A DNA stretch of 64,000 nt from Blautia argi. Its GTDB lineage: Bacteria; Bacillota; Clostridia; Lachnospirales; Lachnospiraceae. Below, in pieces: positions 51,356-60,384 of the stretch (the first letter of the stretch is position 1; every line of letters starts with the position of its first letter). The stretch spans positions 102,001-166,000 of the forward strand of contig NZ_CP030280.1 in assembly GCF_003287895.1 (NCBI RefSeq), read 5' to 3'. Made by a program: the position numbers and the translations under genes. Under the pieces are notes generated by a model, which was not told where the DNA came from, did not search any database, and worked only from the letters and a program-made list of their open reading frames with translations.

Positions 51356-52045
51356 ATGGAACAGAAAATAATCATGAAAGACCCTAGAAAATCGGATTAC
51401 TTCTATGAGGAATCAATGAAAACCCTGCGTACCAATATACAGTTTTCCAGTAAAAAGGTAAAACAGATTATTTTTACAAGCTGTTATCCCAATGAAGGAA
51501 AAAGTGATTTGACTTTCAGTATTTCCAGAGAAATGGGAAAAGCAGGAAAAAGGGTATTGCTGTTAGATGCGGATATCCGTCGTTCTATCTATGTAAAGAG
51601 ATATGGTGTAGACCAGAAGGTAAATGGTCTTTCTCAGTATTTAAGTGGTCAGATTGGCAGGGATTTGCTGGTGTACCAGACAAATTATGCGAATATGGAC
51701 GTGATTTTTGCAGGACCTTCAGCCCCCAATCCTTCTGAACTTTTGAGTGATGCTTTATTTGACGAGCTTCTGAAAGAAAAAAGAGAAGAATATGATTACA
51801 TTTTCATTGATACACCACCTATTGGAACCATTATTGACGCAGCGGTTGTGGCAGAAAAAAGCGATGGAGCTATTCTTGTGATTGAGAGTGAGGCAGTCAG
51901 CTATAAGGCAGCACAGAAGGCGAAAAAGCAGTTGGAAAGAAGTGGTTGCCATATTTTGGGCGCAGTGCTGAACAAAGTAGATGTGAAGAAAGATAAATAT
52001 TATTCGCACTATTACGGCCGCTACGGAGGATATTACAAAAGATAA
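51356..52045 (+). CDS. cpsD: CpsD-type bacterial tyrosine kinase
   Basis: The 229-residue BY-kinase has a Walker A variant SCYPNEGKSDL, a Walker A' motif LLLDADIRRS, a Walker B motif FIDTPPIGT and a C-terminal tyrosine cluster DKYYSHYYGRYGGYYKR, the self-phosphorylation site. It works with CpsC to control polymerisation and export of the polysaccharide, and CpsB reverses its phosphorylation. GGAGGAG precedes the ATG, three bases after the cpsC stop. Confidence 0.93.
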   Translation: MEQKIIMKDPRKSDYFYEESMKTLRTNIQFSSKKVKQIIFTSCYPNEGKSDLTFSISREMGKAGKRVLLLDADIRRSIYVKRYGVDQKVNGLSQYLSGQIGRDLLVYQTNYANMDVIFAGPSAPNPSELLSDALFDELLKEKREEYDYIFIDTPPIGTIIDAAVVAEKSDGAILVIESEAVSYKAAQKAKKQLERSGCHILGAVLNKVDVKKDKYYSHYYGRYGGYYKR

Positions 52046-52065
52046 AAAAGAGGACGGGTGATAGG

Positions 52066-52920
52066 GTGTTTGATGAAATTGACAGAAACCTGAGAAACAG
52101 AATTCTGGCTGTTATATGTATTCTTTTATTTGTTTTGCTGGCAGGACTGCTGAGATGGAGTAATAAAAGAGATGCAGAGGTTATGCAGAAGATTCAGGAA
52201 GAGTCTGAGTCCGATAAAGCAGTATCAGCAGACAAAGAATCAAAAGAACCGAAGGAAAAGGATACTCTGGCTGCAGAGGCAAAGCAGGAGAACGAAGCGC
52301 AGACAGAAAAGGCAAAAGGACTGGTCTGCTGGGGAGATGAGCTGGTACCGGGTGAAGATGCAGGGACTTATTCCTATAAAGTGCATCTTCAGAAGTTTTT
52401 AGATGAGAATGGATATGCCCTTCCGGTTTTGGATAAAACCCTTCAGGGTGCAGGGACTCTGTCTATGATGACTATGGCAGGTGTTCCGGAGGAAACCGTG
52501 CAGGGATATATTACGGCTCACCAGGAAGCAGCGGGAGGCAGTGAACTTCCTGTGACAGAAACAGGAATCCGGGATTTGACGCCGGATCAGACGGAGAGAA
52601 ATGATTTGGAATATATTCCGATTATTTTCATGGGATACTATGGGGGCTGGAATCATGACCCGGCAGAATTGGCAGGACAGCAGGAAAATATTCTGCATAC
52701 CTTTCCCCGGCAGGAGCGTTTCCTGATTGTGGGAACCAGACCTTTAGACGGAAGTGTTGACAGCGCTTCCTTAGATGCAGTGATGAGTGAGAAATGGGGA
52801 GAACATTATATCAGTCTGGCAGCTCTTACTACACAGCCGGCAGAAAACTATGATACCCAGGAAGTGATGGCTCAGGGGATAATCCGGAAACTGGAAGAAC
52901 TGGGCTATATCAGTAAATAA
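52066..52920 (+). CDS. Membrane-anchored extracellular protein of the cps operon
   Basis: A GTG start gives 284 residues: one membrane helix (about 11-30), a charged low-complexity linker (Glu/Lys/Ala rich, about 35-85) and an extracellular domain starting LVCWGDELVPGEDAGTYSYK. WGDEL near the start and the later strand-helix pattern (IPIIFMGYYGGWN, FLIVGTRPLDGSVD) resemble an SGNH-hydrolase-like fold, with the usual serine replaced, so catalysis is doubtful. It may bind or modify the polysaccharide at the membrane surface. It lies between cpsD and the LCP gene. Confidence 0.6.
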   Translation: MFDEIDRNLRNRILAVICILLFVLLAGLLRWSNKRDAEVMQKIQEESESDKAVSADKESKEPKEKDTLAAEAKQENEAQTEKAKGLVCWGDELVPGEDAGTYSYKVHLQKFLDENGYALPVLDKTLQGAGTLSMMTMAGVPEETVQGYITAHQEAAGGSELPVTETGIRDLTPDQTERNDLEYIPIIFMGYYGGWNHDPAELAGQQENILHTFPRQERFLIVGTRPLDGSVDSASLDAVMSEKWGEHYISLAALTTQPAENYDTQEVMAQGIIRKLEELGYISK

Positions 52921-52934
52921 AGAGGGTTAAAGAA

Positions 52935-53969
52935 ATGAAATTACCCAAAAAAAAAAGTAAGAAGAGAATTTATGCCATGACAGGAGGATTTCTCGGTGCA
53001 GGTATTGTGCTGGCAGCAGGAATCCTTGCATGGGGCATTTATAACAGACAAAAGGAAAATGCGGATCTTGCAGCTTCTTCTGACAGCATGGATTCAGAGA
53101 ATAAAAGTTCGACACAGACCGTTACTTATCAGGGAAAAGAATATCGTTATAATGAACATCTGAGTAACTTTTTATTCCTGGGAATTGACCGGGAAGGAAA
53201 GGCGGAAACAGAAACAGGGAAGGCTGATGCAGGTCAGGCGGATAGTATTTTCCTTGCTTCCTGGGATCGGGTGAAAGGAGATGTCGCCTGGATTACCATT
53301 CCCAGGGATACCATGACAGAGATTCAGATTTTTGACCAGGAGGGAAATCCTGCAGGAACCTCTCTGCAGCATTTGAATCTGGCATATGCTTTTGGAGATG
53401 GCGACAGAGAAAGCTGTCAGCTTATGGAAGACGCTGTATCCCATCTTTTTTACGGTCTGCCGATAAATGGGAGCTGTGCGTTAAACCTGGACGGGATTCC
53501 GGTTCTGGCAGAGGCGGCAGACGGTGTGACGGTAACAATACCTGATGATAGTCTGGAAGCAGTAAATCCCCGGTGGAAAAAAGGGACAGAAGTAACTCTG
53601 GATAAAGAAACAACAGAAGTGTTTTTAAGATATCGTGATACAGAGCAGAGTCAAAGTGCGCTGAAGCGTATGGAACATCAGAAAATCTTTCTCATGGCTC
53701 TTGGAGAAAAAATGCAGAAAACCTATAAAAGTAATCCGGGAATTGCAGGAGAACTGTATGCTGCCATGAAATCCTATATGGTGACAAATATAGGAAATGA
53801 CCAGTTCCTGAAGCTTATGGAGGGCCTGGGAGAAAATGGTATTACAGAGGATTGGACACTGCCGGGAGAGGGAGGAGAAGGCACAGATTTTGATGAATAT
53901 TACCCAGATGATGAGGCGCTCTATGAGAAGATTATAGAAACCTTTTATATAGAGGAGAGCAGAAAATGA
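52935..53969 (+). CDS. LytR-CpsA-Psr (LCP) family glycopolymer ligase
   Basis: The 344-residue protein has an N-terminal membrane helix (about 12-35) and the LCP domain. FLFLGIDREG and QADSIFLASW, ITIPRDTMTEI with the conserved Arg-Asp, NLAYAFGDGD, and LRYRDTEQSQSALKRMEHQ are all typical. LCP enzymes move a lipid-linked glycopolymer onto peptidoglycan, so the product of this operon is probably wall-attached. Its stop overlaps the start of the sortase gene (ATGA). Confidence 0.9.
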   Translation: MKLPKKKSKKRIYAMTGGFLGAGIVLAAGILAWGIYNRQKENADLAASSDSMDSENKSSTQTVTYQGKEYRYNEHLSNFLFLGIDREGKAETETGKADAGQADSIFLASWDRVKGDVAWITIPRDTMTEIQIFDQEGNPAGTSLQHLNLAYAFGDGDRESCQLMEDAVSHLFYGLPINGSCALNLDGIPVLAEAADGVTVTIPDDSLEAVNPRWKKGTEVTLDKETTEVFLRYRDTEQSQSALKRMEHQKIFLMALGEKMQKTYKSNPGIAGELYAAMKSYMVTNIGNDQFLKLMEGLGENGITEDWTLPGEGGEGTDFDEYYPDDEALYEKIIETFYIEESRK

Positions 53970-54739
53970 AAAAGAGGAGAATTGCAGCAATCCTATGTAT
54001 TCTTCTCGGGCTGCTTTTCGGAATTGTCGGTATCTGTAAGTATATAGAAGAAAAACAGGCCGGAGAGGAATATATGGAACTTCAGAAACAGGCGGAAAAA
54101 GAAGAGCCGGATTTGCAAAATCCGCAGCCTGAGAAGAAAGAAGAAAAGCCGTCTGTGGAAATTCCCATTGATTTTAAAGCTCTGCAGAAACAGAATCCAG
54201 ATGTATATGCATGGATTCAGATTCCGGAAACTGCTGTGGATTATCCTGTTCTTCAGCACAGCGAGGATAATGGTTATTATCTGAATCATACAATCAGCGG
54301 AGAGAAAAAAGCAGAGGGCGCCATTTTTACAGAGAATTATAATACAAAGACTTTTCAGGATCCGAATACAGTAATTTACGGACATGATATGAAAAACGGA
54401 TCCATGTTTCAAAGTCTTCATAAATATATGGACAGAAGCTTTTTTGATGCAAACCGGGATATTACGGTTTACCTTCCGGATAAAATTCTGCATTATAAGA
54501 TTTTTGCAGCGTATTTGTATGATAACCGGCATCTGCATCTCAGCTTTGATTTCTGGGATAAAGAACAATATGAAGGATATTTGCAGCAGATATTTTCTAT
54601 GAGAAATATGAATGCGTTTGTAGATACAAACATGGAAGTGACCCCAGAGGATAAAATTATTACTTTATCTACCTGCTATGCAGGAATATCAAGTCAAAGA
54701 TATCTGGTACAGGCAGTACTGGAATCCATAGAAGAATGA
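53966..54739 (+). CDS. Class B sortase of the polysaccharide operon
   Basis: The 257-residue sortase has an N-terminal membrane helix (about 5-26), an acidic-basic linker and a class B catalytic domain with His140 in YGHDM, Cys237 in LSTCYA and the Arg in SQRYLVQ. It overlaps the LCP gene by four bases and is followed by its likely substrate with an SPKTG signal. It is only distantly like the pilus sortase at 4165. It should attach the downstream protein to the wall. Confidence 0.88.
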   Translation: MKKRRIAAILCILLGLLFGIVGICKYIEEKQAGEEYMELQKQAEKEEPDLQNPQPEKKEEKPSVEIPIDFKALQKQNPDVYAWIQIPETAVDYPVLQHSEDNGYYLNHTISGEKKAEGAIFTENYNTKTFQDPNTVIYGHDMKNGSMFQSLHKYMDRSFFDANRDITVYLPDKILHYKIFAAYLYDNRHLHLSFDFWDKEQYEGYLQQIFSMRNMNAFVDTNMEVTPEDKIITLSTCYAGISSQRYLVQAVLESIEE

Positions 54740-54755
54740 AAGAGAGGAAAAAGCT

Positions 54756-55454
54756 ATGAAAAAAAGATTATTAGGAACTATGTTGGCAGCCGTATTAGTC
54801 GTGTCCCAGGCAGTGACAGCCTTTGCAGCAGGAAGCAGTACAACCGATGTGACAACTTCCGGAGAGTCTGCACAGTGGTATGACATAGCAGGGACAAGCA
54901 GAGAAAATTTTGCTTATCTGGAAGAAACAGAGGGTGGATCAGAAGTTTTGGAATTGATTATGGACGTCAACGAGGGAGAAAAAAAACTGGAAGACCTTGC
55001 AGAAGCGGTTCCTGCAATTGCGGCAGAACTGGAAGGAAAGACTCTGGTTACAAAATTCTTTGAACTGACGCCCATCAATGGAGGAAAGCCATTGCCGGAT
55101 GGAAGCCATGAAGTAACCCTGGCTGTGCCGGAGCTGACAAGAGCCATGGTAAATGTAAAACTTCTTCATTACAGTACTGTGCGTAATGTGTGGGAAGTGA
55201 TTACACCGTCAGACGTGAATTATGACACAAAGCAGATTACCGCAGTATTTAAAGATTTGTCACCAGTAGCTGTTATTTCTGATATGGATGAGTCAAAGCT
55301 GACTGAGGGACATGGTACAGGTACTGGAACAGCTACAGGAACTTCACCGAAAACAGGTGTAGAATCTGATTGGTGGGTTTATCTGGCCAGTGCAGCAGCG
55401 CTTTTGGGAATGGGAGCATGTATCTTTGTAAGCGTTCGCAGAAAAAAAGCATAA
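54756..55454 (+). CDS. Cell-wall-anchored protein with SPKTG sorting signal
   Basis: The 232-residue protein has a signal peptide (to TAFAAGSS), an extracellular domain of about 160 residues and a Gly/Thr-rich spacer (GTGTGTATGT). It ends in the sorting signal SPKTGVESDWW, a membrane helix and RRKKA. The domain contains NGGKPLPDGSHEVTLAVP and LLHYSTVRNVWEVITPSD, a beta-sandwich-like pattern seen in surface proteins of gut Clostridia. It is the probable substrate of the sortase just upstream and the last gene of this transcript. Confidence 0.8.
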   Translation: MKKRLLGTMLAAVLVVSQAVTAFAAGSSTTDVTTSGESAQWYDIAGTSRENFAYLEETEGGSEVLELIMDVNEGEKKLEDLAEAVPAIAAELEGKTLVTKFFELTPINGGKPLPDGSHEVTLAVPELTRAMVNVKLLHYSTVRNVWEVITPSDVNYDTKQITAVFKDLSPVAVISDMDESKLTEGHGTGTGTATGTSPKTGVESDWWVYLASAAALLGMGACIFVSVRRKKA

Positions 55455-55472
55455 AACAGGCAACATAGTATA

Positions 55473-55550
55473 AGAGGCTGCCGTACAAAGCAACCGTCAT
55501 GAATGTGCATAAATATTCATGCGGTGTGTTTGTGCGGCAGCCTTTTTTTG
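55473..55550 (+). terminator. Terminator after the sortase substrate
   Basis: AGGCTGCCG near 55473 pairs with CGGCAGCCT near 55536-55544 (with ACAAA/TTTGT extension), around a second small hairpin ATGAATGTG...TATTCAT, then TTTTTTT follows. It closes the first polysaccharide transcript. Confidence 0.75.
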
Positions 55551-55687
55551 TCAAAATACAAAAATACATCTTGTAATTTTATGAAAAATCGTTCATCTTT
55601 TTCTCAAAGAAAATATTGAAGAAATTTGTCATATTTAGTATAATATTAAAGATTTGATAAAAAATATATAAACTTGGGAGTGGTGAA

Positions 55688-55894
55688 ATGGAAGAAAAGA
55701 AAATATTCTTTCGTGTATTGACGGTGAGTCTGGTTTTATTAGCAGCAGCATTTATTCTGCTTTTTGTATATGTGGATACGAAGTGGTGGAACTTTAGAAC
55801 CATTGTAATCAATCCGATTCATACAGTAATAGCAACCGTTGTTATGCTTGTAATCGGTGTAGGGGTATATATTAAACGAAATAAGAGCAACTGA
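55688..55894 (+). CDS. Small two-helix membrane protein
   Basis: The 68-residue protein has two hydrophobic segments (about 10-27 and 43-60) separated by DTKWWNFRTIV. A ribosome site (GGGAGTGG) precedes the ATG, and terminators lie on both sides, so it is a single-gene unit. No family is recognised. Its place between the two parts of the polysaccharide locus may be chance. Confidence 0.6.
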   Translation: MEEKKIFFRVLTVSLVLLAAAFILLFVYVDTKWWNFRTIVINPIHTVIATVVMLVIGVGVYIKRNKSN

Positions 55895-55914
55895 TAATAA
55901 GGACATCTGGTAGA

Positions 55915-55948
55915 AAAGACTGACTATTTAAATAGACAGTCTTTTTGT
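55915..55948 (+). terminator. Terminator before capD
   Basis: AAGACTGACTATTT pairs with AAATAGACAGTCTT almost perfectly, followed by TTTTTGTG. It follows the small membrane gene and precedes the second polysaccharide transcript. Confidence 0.75.
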
Positions 55949-56002
55949 GTGTAAGCAGGTTTTGTAACATACCGGAAATAAGAAATGAGTGGAGAAAAGA
56001 AA

Positions 56003-57961
56003 ATGAAAAAATGGAATTTGCGATGGATTTATAAGGCGTTGTTATTGTGCATGGCAGATGGATTAATAGTAATGGCGGCGTATTTTGGAGCCCTGTTTCT
56101 GAGGTTTGATTTTCAGCTTGATATGATACCGGAGGAATATATAGCCGGATATCTTTGGTCAATGCCTTTCTGGATTGTATCAACCATTGTAGTTTATTAT
56201 ATCTACAAGCTGTATCACAGCATATGGGCGTTTGTAAGCATTACGGAACTGAAAAGACTTATGATGGCAGACCTGGTATTGATTCCGGTTTATGCTGCAG
56301 GCGCAGTGTTTATGGATATGCACATGCCTATGTCTTATTTTGTAATGGGATATATTTTAAGTTGCGTACTTTGTGCAGGAGTCCGTTTTTCTTACCGTTA
56401 TATTCGCTTTTACATGGAATATCTGAAAGAAGAAAAGACAGAGAAGGAAACCAAGACAGACCGTATTATGGTGATTGGAGCCGGTACCGTAGGACAGACA
56501 CTGATGCGGGAAATACGAAAAGCAGATTCTGTACATGCAAAGGTAGTCTGTGCCATTGATGATAATCCTGAAAAAATCGGACGTATGCTGGAGGGAATCC
56601 CCATTGTGGGAAACCGTTATGATATTGTAAAAATGGTAAAGAAATACGATGTTAATCGAATCATTTATGCCATTCCTTCCACAACAGGACAGAACCGCAA
56701 GGATATTATGAATCTGTGTAAAGAAACCGGATGCCGTATGCAGACGGTTCCCAGTGTGAGCCAGATTGTCAATGAAGAAGTCAGTATGACAAAGCTTCGT
56801 GAAATTGAGATTTCTGATCTTTTGGGACGGAAGCAGATTCTGGTAAACATGGACGAAATCAATGAGTATATCAAAGGAAAGGTAGTCCTTGTGACCGGTG
56901 GCGGCGGAAGTATCGGTTCGGAGCTTTGTCGTCAGGTGGCAGCCAGAGAACCAAAGCAGCTTATTATTCTGGATATCTATGAAAACAATGCCTATGATAT
57001 CCAGATGGAACTGAGAAAGAAATATCCGGAACTGAATCTGGAGGTCATCATTGGTTCTGTTCGTGACAGCCGTAAGATTTTCAAGATATTTGGAACCTAT
57101 CACCCGGATATTGTTTATCATGCAGCAGCACATAAGCATGTTCCCCTTATGGAAGACAGTCCCTGTGAGGCAGTGAAAAACAATGCTATCGGAACTTATA
57201 AAACAGCTTTTGCGGCACTTGCTCACGGAACTAAGAAGTTTGTGCTTATCAGTACAGATAAAGCGGTAAATCCCACTAATATCATGGGAGCCAGCAAACG
57301 ACTTTGTGAAATGATTATCCAGGCGTTTGACAGCAAGGTAAAAGAAGGGAAGGCAGAGGAAATTCCCCAGCTTTTCACACATAAGATTAATAAAGACTTT
57401 GCAAACATTAATCTGCTGGAAAATTTAAGGGCGGCCAGAACAGAATTTGTGGCAGTGCGTTTCGGAAACGTACTGGGAAGTAACGGTTCCGTTATTCCGT
57501 TATTTAAGAAGCAGATTGCAGCAGGAGGTCCGGTTACAGTAACAGACCCGGAGATTATCCGTTACTTCATGACAATCCCGGAGGCTGTCAGCCTTGTTAT
57601 GCAGGCGGGAACTTATGCAAAGGGCGGAGAAATCTTTGTACTTGATATGGGTGAGCCTGTAAAGATAGATACTCTGGCAAGAAACCTGATTCGCCTGTCA
57701 GGATTTAAGCCGGACGAAGATATCAAGATTCAGTATACAGGACTTCGTCCAGGTGAAAAGCTTTATGAAGAAAAGCTTATGGCAGAGGAAGGTCTGAAAA
57801 AGACAGAGAATGATTTGATTCATATTGGTATGCCGATTCCGTTTGATGTTGAGGAATTTCTGGCAGAGCTTGATGAACTGACAGAGATTGCTTATGCCAA
57901 TAAGCCGGATATTAAAGAAAAAGTAGCGCAGATTGTTACGACTTATAAGATGAAGGATTGA
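56003..57961 (+). CDS. CapD/PglF-type NDP-sugar 4,6-dehydratase
   Basis: The protein of about 652 residues has four N-terminal membrane helices, a first Rossmann-like domain (VIGAGTVGQTLMRE) and a C-terminal SDR domain with VTGGGGSIGSELCRQ, the HAAAHKHVPLMED stretch and STDKAVNPTNIMGASKR, a catalytic region with Met in place of Tyr as is usual for membrane PglF/CapD types. It converts UDP-GlcNAc to a 4-keto-6-deoxy sugar, the first step to diamino or fucosamine-type sugars. ATG 56003 was preferred for its GGAG; ATG 55985 is possible. Confidence 0.88.
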   Translation: MKKWNLRWIYKALLLCMADGLIVMAAYFGALFLRFDFQLDMIPEEYIAGYLWSMPFWIVSTIVVYYIYKLYHSIWAFVSITELKRLMMADLVLIPVYAAGAVFMDMHMPMSYFVMGYILSCVLCAGVRFSYRYIRFYMEYLKEEKTEKETKTDRIMVIGAGTVGQTLMREIRKADSVHAKVVCAIDDNPEKIGRMLEGIPIVGNRYDIVKMVKKYDVNRIIYAIPSTTGQNRKDIMNLCKETGCRMQTVPSVSQIVNEEVSMTKLREIEISDLLGRKQILVNMDEINEYIKGKVVLVTGGGGSIGSELCRQVAAREPKQLIILDIYENNAYDIQMELRKKYPELNLEVIIGSVRDSRKIFKIFGTYHPDIVYHAAAHKHVPLMEDSPCEAVKNNAIGTYKTAFAALAHGTKKFVLISTDKAVNPTNIMGASKRLCEMIIQAFDSKVKEGKAEEIPQLFTHKINKDFANINLLENLRAARTEFVAVRFGNVLGSNGSVIPLFKKQIAAGGPVTVTDPEIIRYFMTIPEAVSLVMQAGTYAKGGEIFVLDMGEPVKIDTLARNLIRLSGFKPDEDIKIQYTGLRPGEKLYEEKLMAEEGLKKTENDLIHIGMPIPFDVEEFLAELDELTEIAYANKPDIKEKVAQIVTTYKMKD

Positions 57962-57971
57962 GAGAGCAGGA

Positions 57972-58577
57972 ATGTATAAGAAGATAAAAAGAGCAATGGA
58001 TATCATATTTTCCGGAATATTATTAATTTTAGGGGCAATACCTTTGTGCATTGTAGGGATACTGGTAAGAATAACGTCGAAAGGACCAGCGTTATTTAAA
58101 CAAAAACGCCTCGGTAAAGACGGAAAAGTATTTGAAATTTATAAATTTCGTTCAATGGTTGTAGGGGCAGAGAAACAGGGAAGTGGTGTTTATTCGGGAA
58201 AAAATGATGCCAGGGTGACTCCAATAGGAAAAATATTGCGAGCAACAAGTATTGATGAGCTGCCACAGTTGATTAATATTTTTAAAGGAGAAATGAGTTT
58301 TATTGGACCTAGGCCAGCACTTACCTATCACCCGTGGACATATGAGGAGTATACAGAGGAACAGAAAAAAATGTTTCAGGTTAGACCAGGTGTGACTGGC
58401 TGGGCGCAGGTAAATGGACGTAAAGAAGTCGAATGGCCAAGGCGAATTGAAATGAATGTATGGTATGTAGAACATATGTCATTTTTGTTAGATTTAAAAA
58501 TCTTTTTTAAGACTATTTTTAAAGTATTTACAAATGCCGATAATGTGAATTCAACAGAAACGGCAAAGAGGGACTAA
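57972..58577 (+). CDS. Initiating sugar-1-phosphate transferase (PglC/WcaJ type)
   Basis: The 201-residue protein has one N-terminal re-entrant membrane helix, then KQKRLGKDGKVFEIYKFRSM and FIGPRPALTYHPWTYEE, with QVRPGVTGWAQVNGR. These are the signatures of monotopic phosphoglycosyl transferases. It moves a sugar phosphate, probably the CapD-derived one, to undecaprenyl phosphate and so starts repeat-unit assembly. It begins 11 bases after capD. Confidence 0.92.
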   Translation: MYKKIKRAMDIIFSGILLILGAIPLCIVGILVRITSKGPALFKQKRLGKDGKVFEIYKFRSMVVGAEKQGSGVYSGKNDARVTPIGKILRATSIDELPQLINIFKGEMSFIGPRPALTYHPWTYEEYTEEQKKMFQVRPGVTGWAQVNGRKEVEWPRRIEMNVWYVEHMSFLLDLKIFFKTIFKVFTNADNVNSTETAKRD

Positions 58578-58578
58578 A

Positions 58579-59403
58579 ATGTTGAAGCTAATGTATATTA
58601 CAAATCAACCGGAAATTGCAAAAATTGCAGATAAAAATGGTGTAGACAGAATTTTTATTGACTTAGAAAAAATAGGTAAAAGGGAACGACAGGGTGGTAT
58701 GGATACTGTTCAATCAGATCATTCTATCTCAGATATTGTAAAGGTAAAACATGCAGTAAAACGTGCAGAAATTATGGTTCGTGTAAATCCACTTCATGAT
58801 GAAATAGAAGGATATCTGTCATCAAGAGATGAAATAGATGCTGTAGTTAAGGCAGGAGCAGATATTATTATGCTTCCCTATTTTAAGCAGGTAGAAGATG
58901 TAAAAAGATTTATAAAATATGTTGATGGACGCGCTAAAGTATTACCATTAATAGAAACTGTAGAGGCAGTAAACTGTATCGATGAAATTCTGACACTTGA
59001 AGGATTAGATGAGATTTTTGTTGGGCTAAATGATTTGTCGTTAGGATATGGTAAAACTTTTATGTTTGAACTGTTAATAGATGGTACTTTGGAAACATTG
59101 TGTATGAAGTTTAGACAGAAGGGTATTCCATTTGGTTTTGGAGGAATTGCTGCTTTAGGGAAAGGAATGCTTCCTTCAGAATATATTATCCGGGAGCACT
59201 ATCGATTAGAATCTAGCTGTGCAATTCTTTCCAGAACTTTTTGTAGAATAGACGCTGTAGAAGATTTGAACGAAGTTCGTCATATTTTTGAAAGAGAGAT
59301 TCCTAAAATTAGAGAATTAGAAAAAGAATGTGAGAAACATAGTAATTATTTCAGAGAGAATAGAAAGCAAGTAATAGAAAAGATAGAGAATATCTGTCAT
59401 TAA
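58579..59403 (+). CDS. HpcH/HpaI-type aldolase/lyase
   Basis: The 274-residue protein is a TIM-barrel of the HpcH/HpaI aldolase/citrate-lyase family. RIFIDLEKIGKRERQ carries the first acidic residue, MVRVNPLH the conserved Arg, ADIIMLPYFK and VLPLIETVEAV the metal-binding Glu, and DEIFVGLNDLSLGYG the metal-binding Asp. Such enzymes join or split pyruvate-type enolates. In this operon it may make a 2-keto acid for a rare sugar or side group, reduced by the dehydrogenase encoded next. This role is inferred. Confidence 0.75.
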   Translation: MLKLMYITNQPEIAKIADKNGVDRIFIDLEKIGKRERQGGMDTVQSDHSISDIVKVKHAVKRAEIMVRVNPLHDEIEGYLSSRDEIDAVVKAGADIIMLPYFKQVEDVKRFIKYVDGRAKVLPLIETVEAVNCIDEILTLEGLDEIFVGLNDLSLGYGKTFMFELLIDGTLETLCMKFRQKGIPFGFGGIAALGKGMLPSEYIIREHYRLESSCAILSRTFCRIDAVEDLNEVRHIFEREIPKIRELEKECEKHSNYFRENRKQVIEKIENICH

Positions 59404-59416
59404 TGAGGGGATAATA

Positions 59417-60313
59417 GTGAATTTATTGATAACAGGAGCATGGAAAGATGCAAAAGAATATATTAGAAAGATAGAAGCAGATGGACACAAAGTGCATTTT
59501 TTTCAATTTGAGAAAGATGAACTTCCATGTTCTTATGAATGGGTAGAAGGAGTAATCTGTAATGGATTATTTCTGACACATGATATAAGAAAATTTATTA
59601 TTAATTTGAGATACATACAACTTACCAGTGCCGGATTTGACCGAGTACCAATGGATTATGTAAAGGAGCATAATATTGTCATTAATAATGCAAGAGGAGT
59701 ATATAGTATTCCTATGGCCGAATTTGCATTATTTGGAGTGCTGGAATTATATAAGAAGGGAAGAAAATTTTTTGAAAATCAAAAACAACATATTTGGGAA
59801 AAGCAAAGAAATTTATACGAGCTTTTTGGAAAGAAAGTATGTATTGTAGGTTGTGGAAGTGTAGGAACAGAATGTGCAAAACGATTCCGGGCATTTGGCT
59901 GTATAGTAAGCGGAATTGATATTTTTCCACGGTGTGATGATAATTATGAAAAAATATTTGGACTTGAGAAATTAGAAGATATGATTCTTAAAAGCGATAT
60001 TGTTATATTAACGCTTCCGTTGACTGATAAAACAAGACATTTAATAGATAAAGCAAAAGTGGAAAAGATGAAGGAGGGTACTATTCTTATAAATATAGCC
60101 AGGGGAGCAATTGTAGATATCCATGCTCTTACGAGCGCTTTGCCAAAGCTTGGTGGTGTGGTATTAGATGTATTTGAAGAGGAACCTTTTAATGAAGATA
60201 ACCCACTTTGGGATATGGAAAATGTAATTATTACACCCCATAATAGTTTTGCAGGGGAGGGAAATGATAGAAGATTAGATGGAGTGATAATGGAGAATTT
60301 AACATGCATTTAG
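59417..60313 (+). CDS. D-2-hydroxyacid dehydrogenase (NAD-dependent)
   Basis: A GTG start after GAGGGGATAATA gives 298 residues. The family features are VCIVGCGSVGTECAKR (NAD site), ILTLPLTDKTRHLID, NIARGAIVD with the catalytic Arg, FEEEPFNEDNPLW (Glu) and ITPHNSFAG (His). It interconverts 2-keto and D-2-hydroxy acids. With the aldolase before it, it suggests that a hydroxy acid is made for the glycan. Its last ten bases overlap the start of the ATP-grasp gene, so the short C-terminus is probably natural. Confidence 0.85.
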   Translation: MNLLITGAWKDAKEYIRKIEADGHKVHFFQFEKDELPCSYEWVEGVICNGLFLTHDIRKFIINLRYIQLTSAGFDRVPMDYVKEHNIVINNARGVYSIPMAEFALFGVLELYKKGRKFFENQKQHIWEKQRNLYELFGKKVCIVGCGSVGTECAKRFRAFGCIVSGIDIFPRCDDNYEKIFGLEKLEDMILKSDIVILTLPLTDKTRHLIDKAKVEKMKEGTILINIARGAIVDIHALTSALPKLGGVVLDVFEEEPFNEDNPLWDMENVIITPHNSFAGEGNDRRLDGVIMENLTCI

Positions 60314-60377
60314 AGATTTTTAAAGAGATGTTAAAGAAAATGGATAAATTCATTTTTTTAAATAAAGGAAAAATTAA

Positions 60378-60384
60378 CTGGAAG
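60378..60384 (+). repeat. Left target-site duplication of the IS
   Basis: CTGGAAG directly before the left end matches CTGGAAG at 61706-61712 exactly, as expected from a single recent insertion into the ATP-grasp gene. Confidence 0.85.

Noticed and set aside
54939..55169. Antisense frames within the sortase-substrate gene
   Set aside because: They mirror a well supported coding gene and show no start signals.
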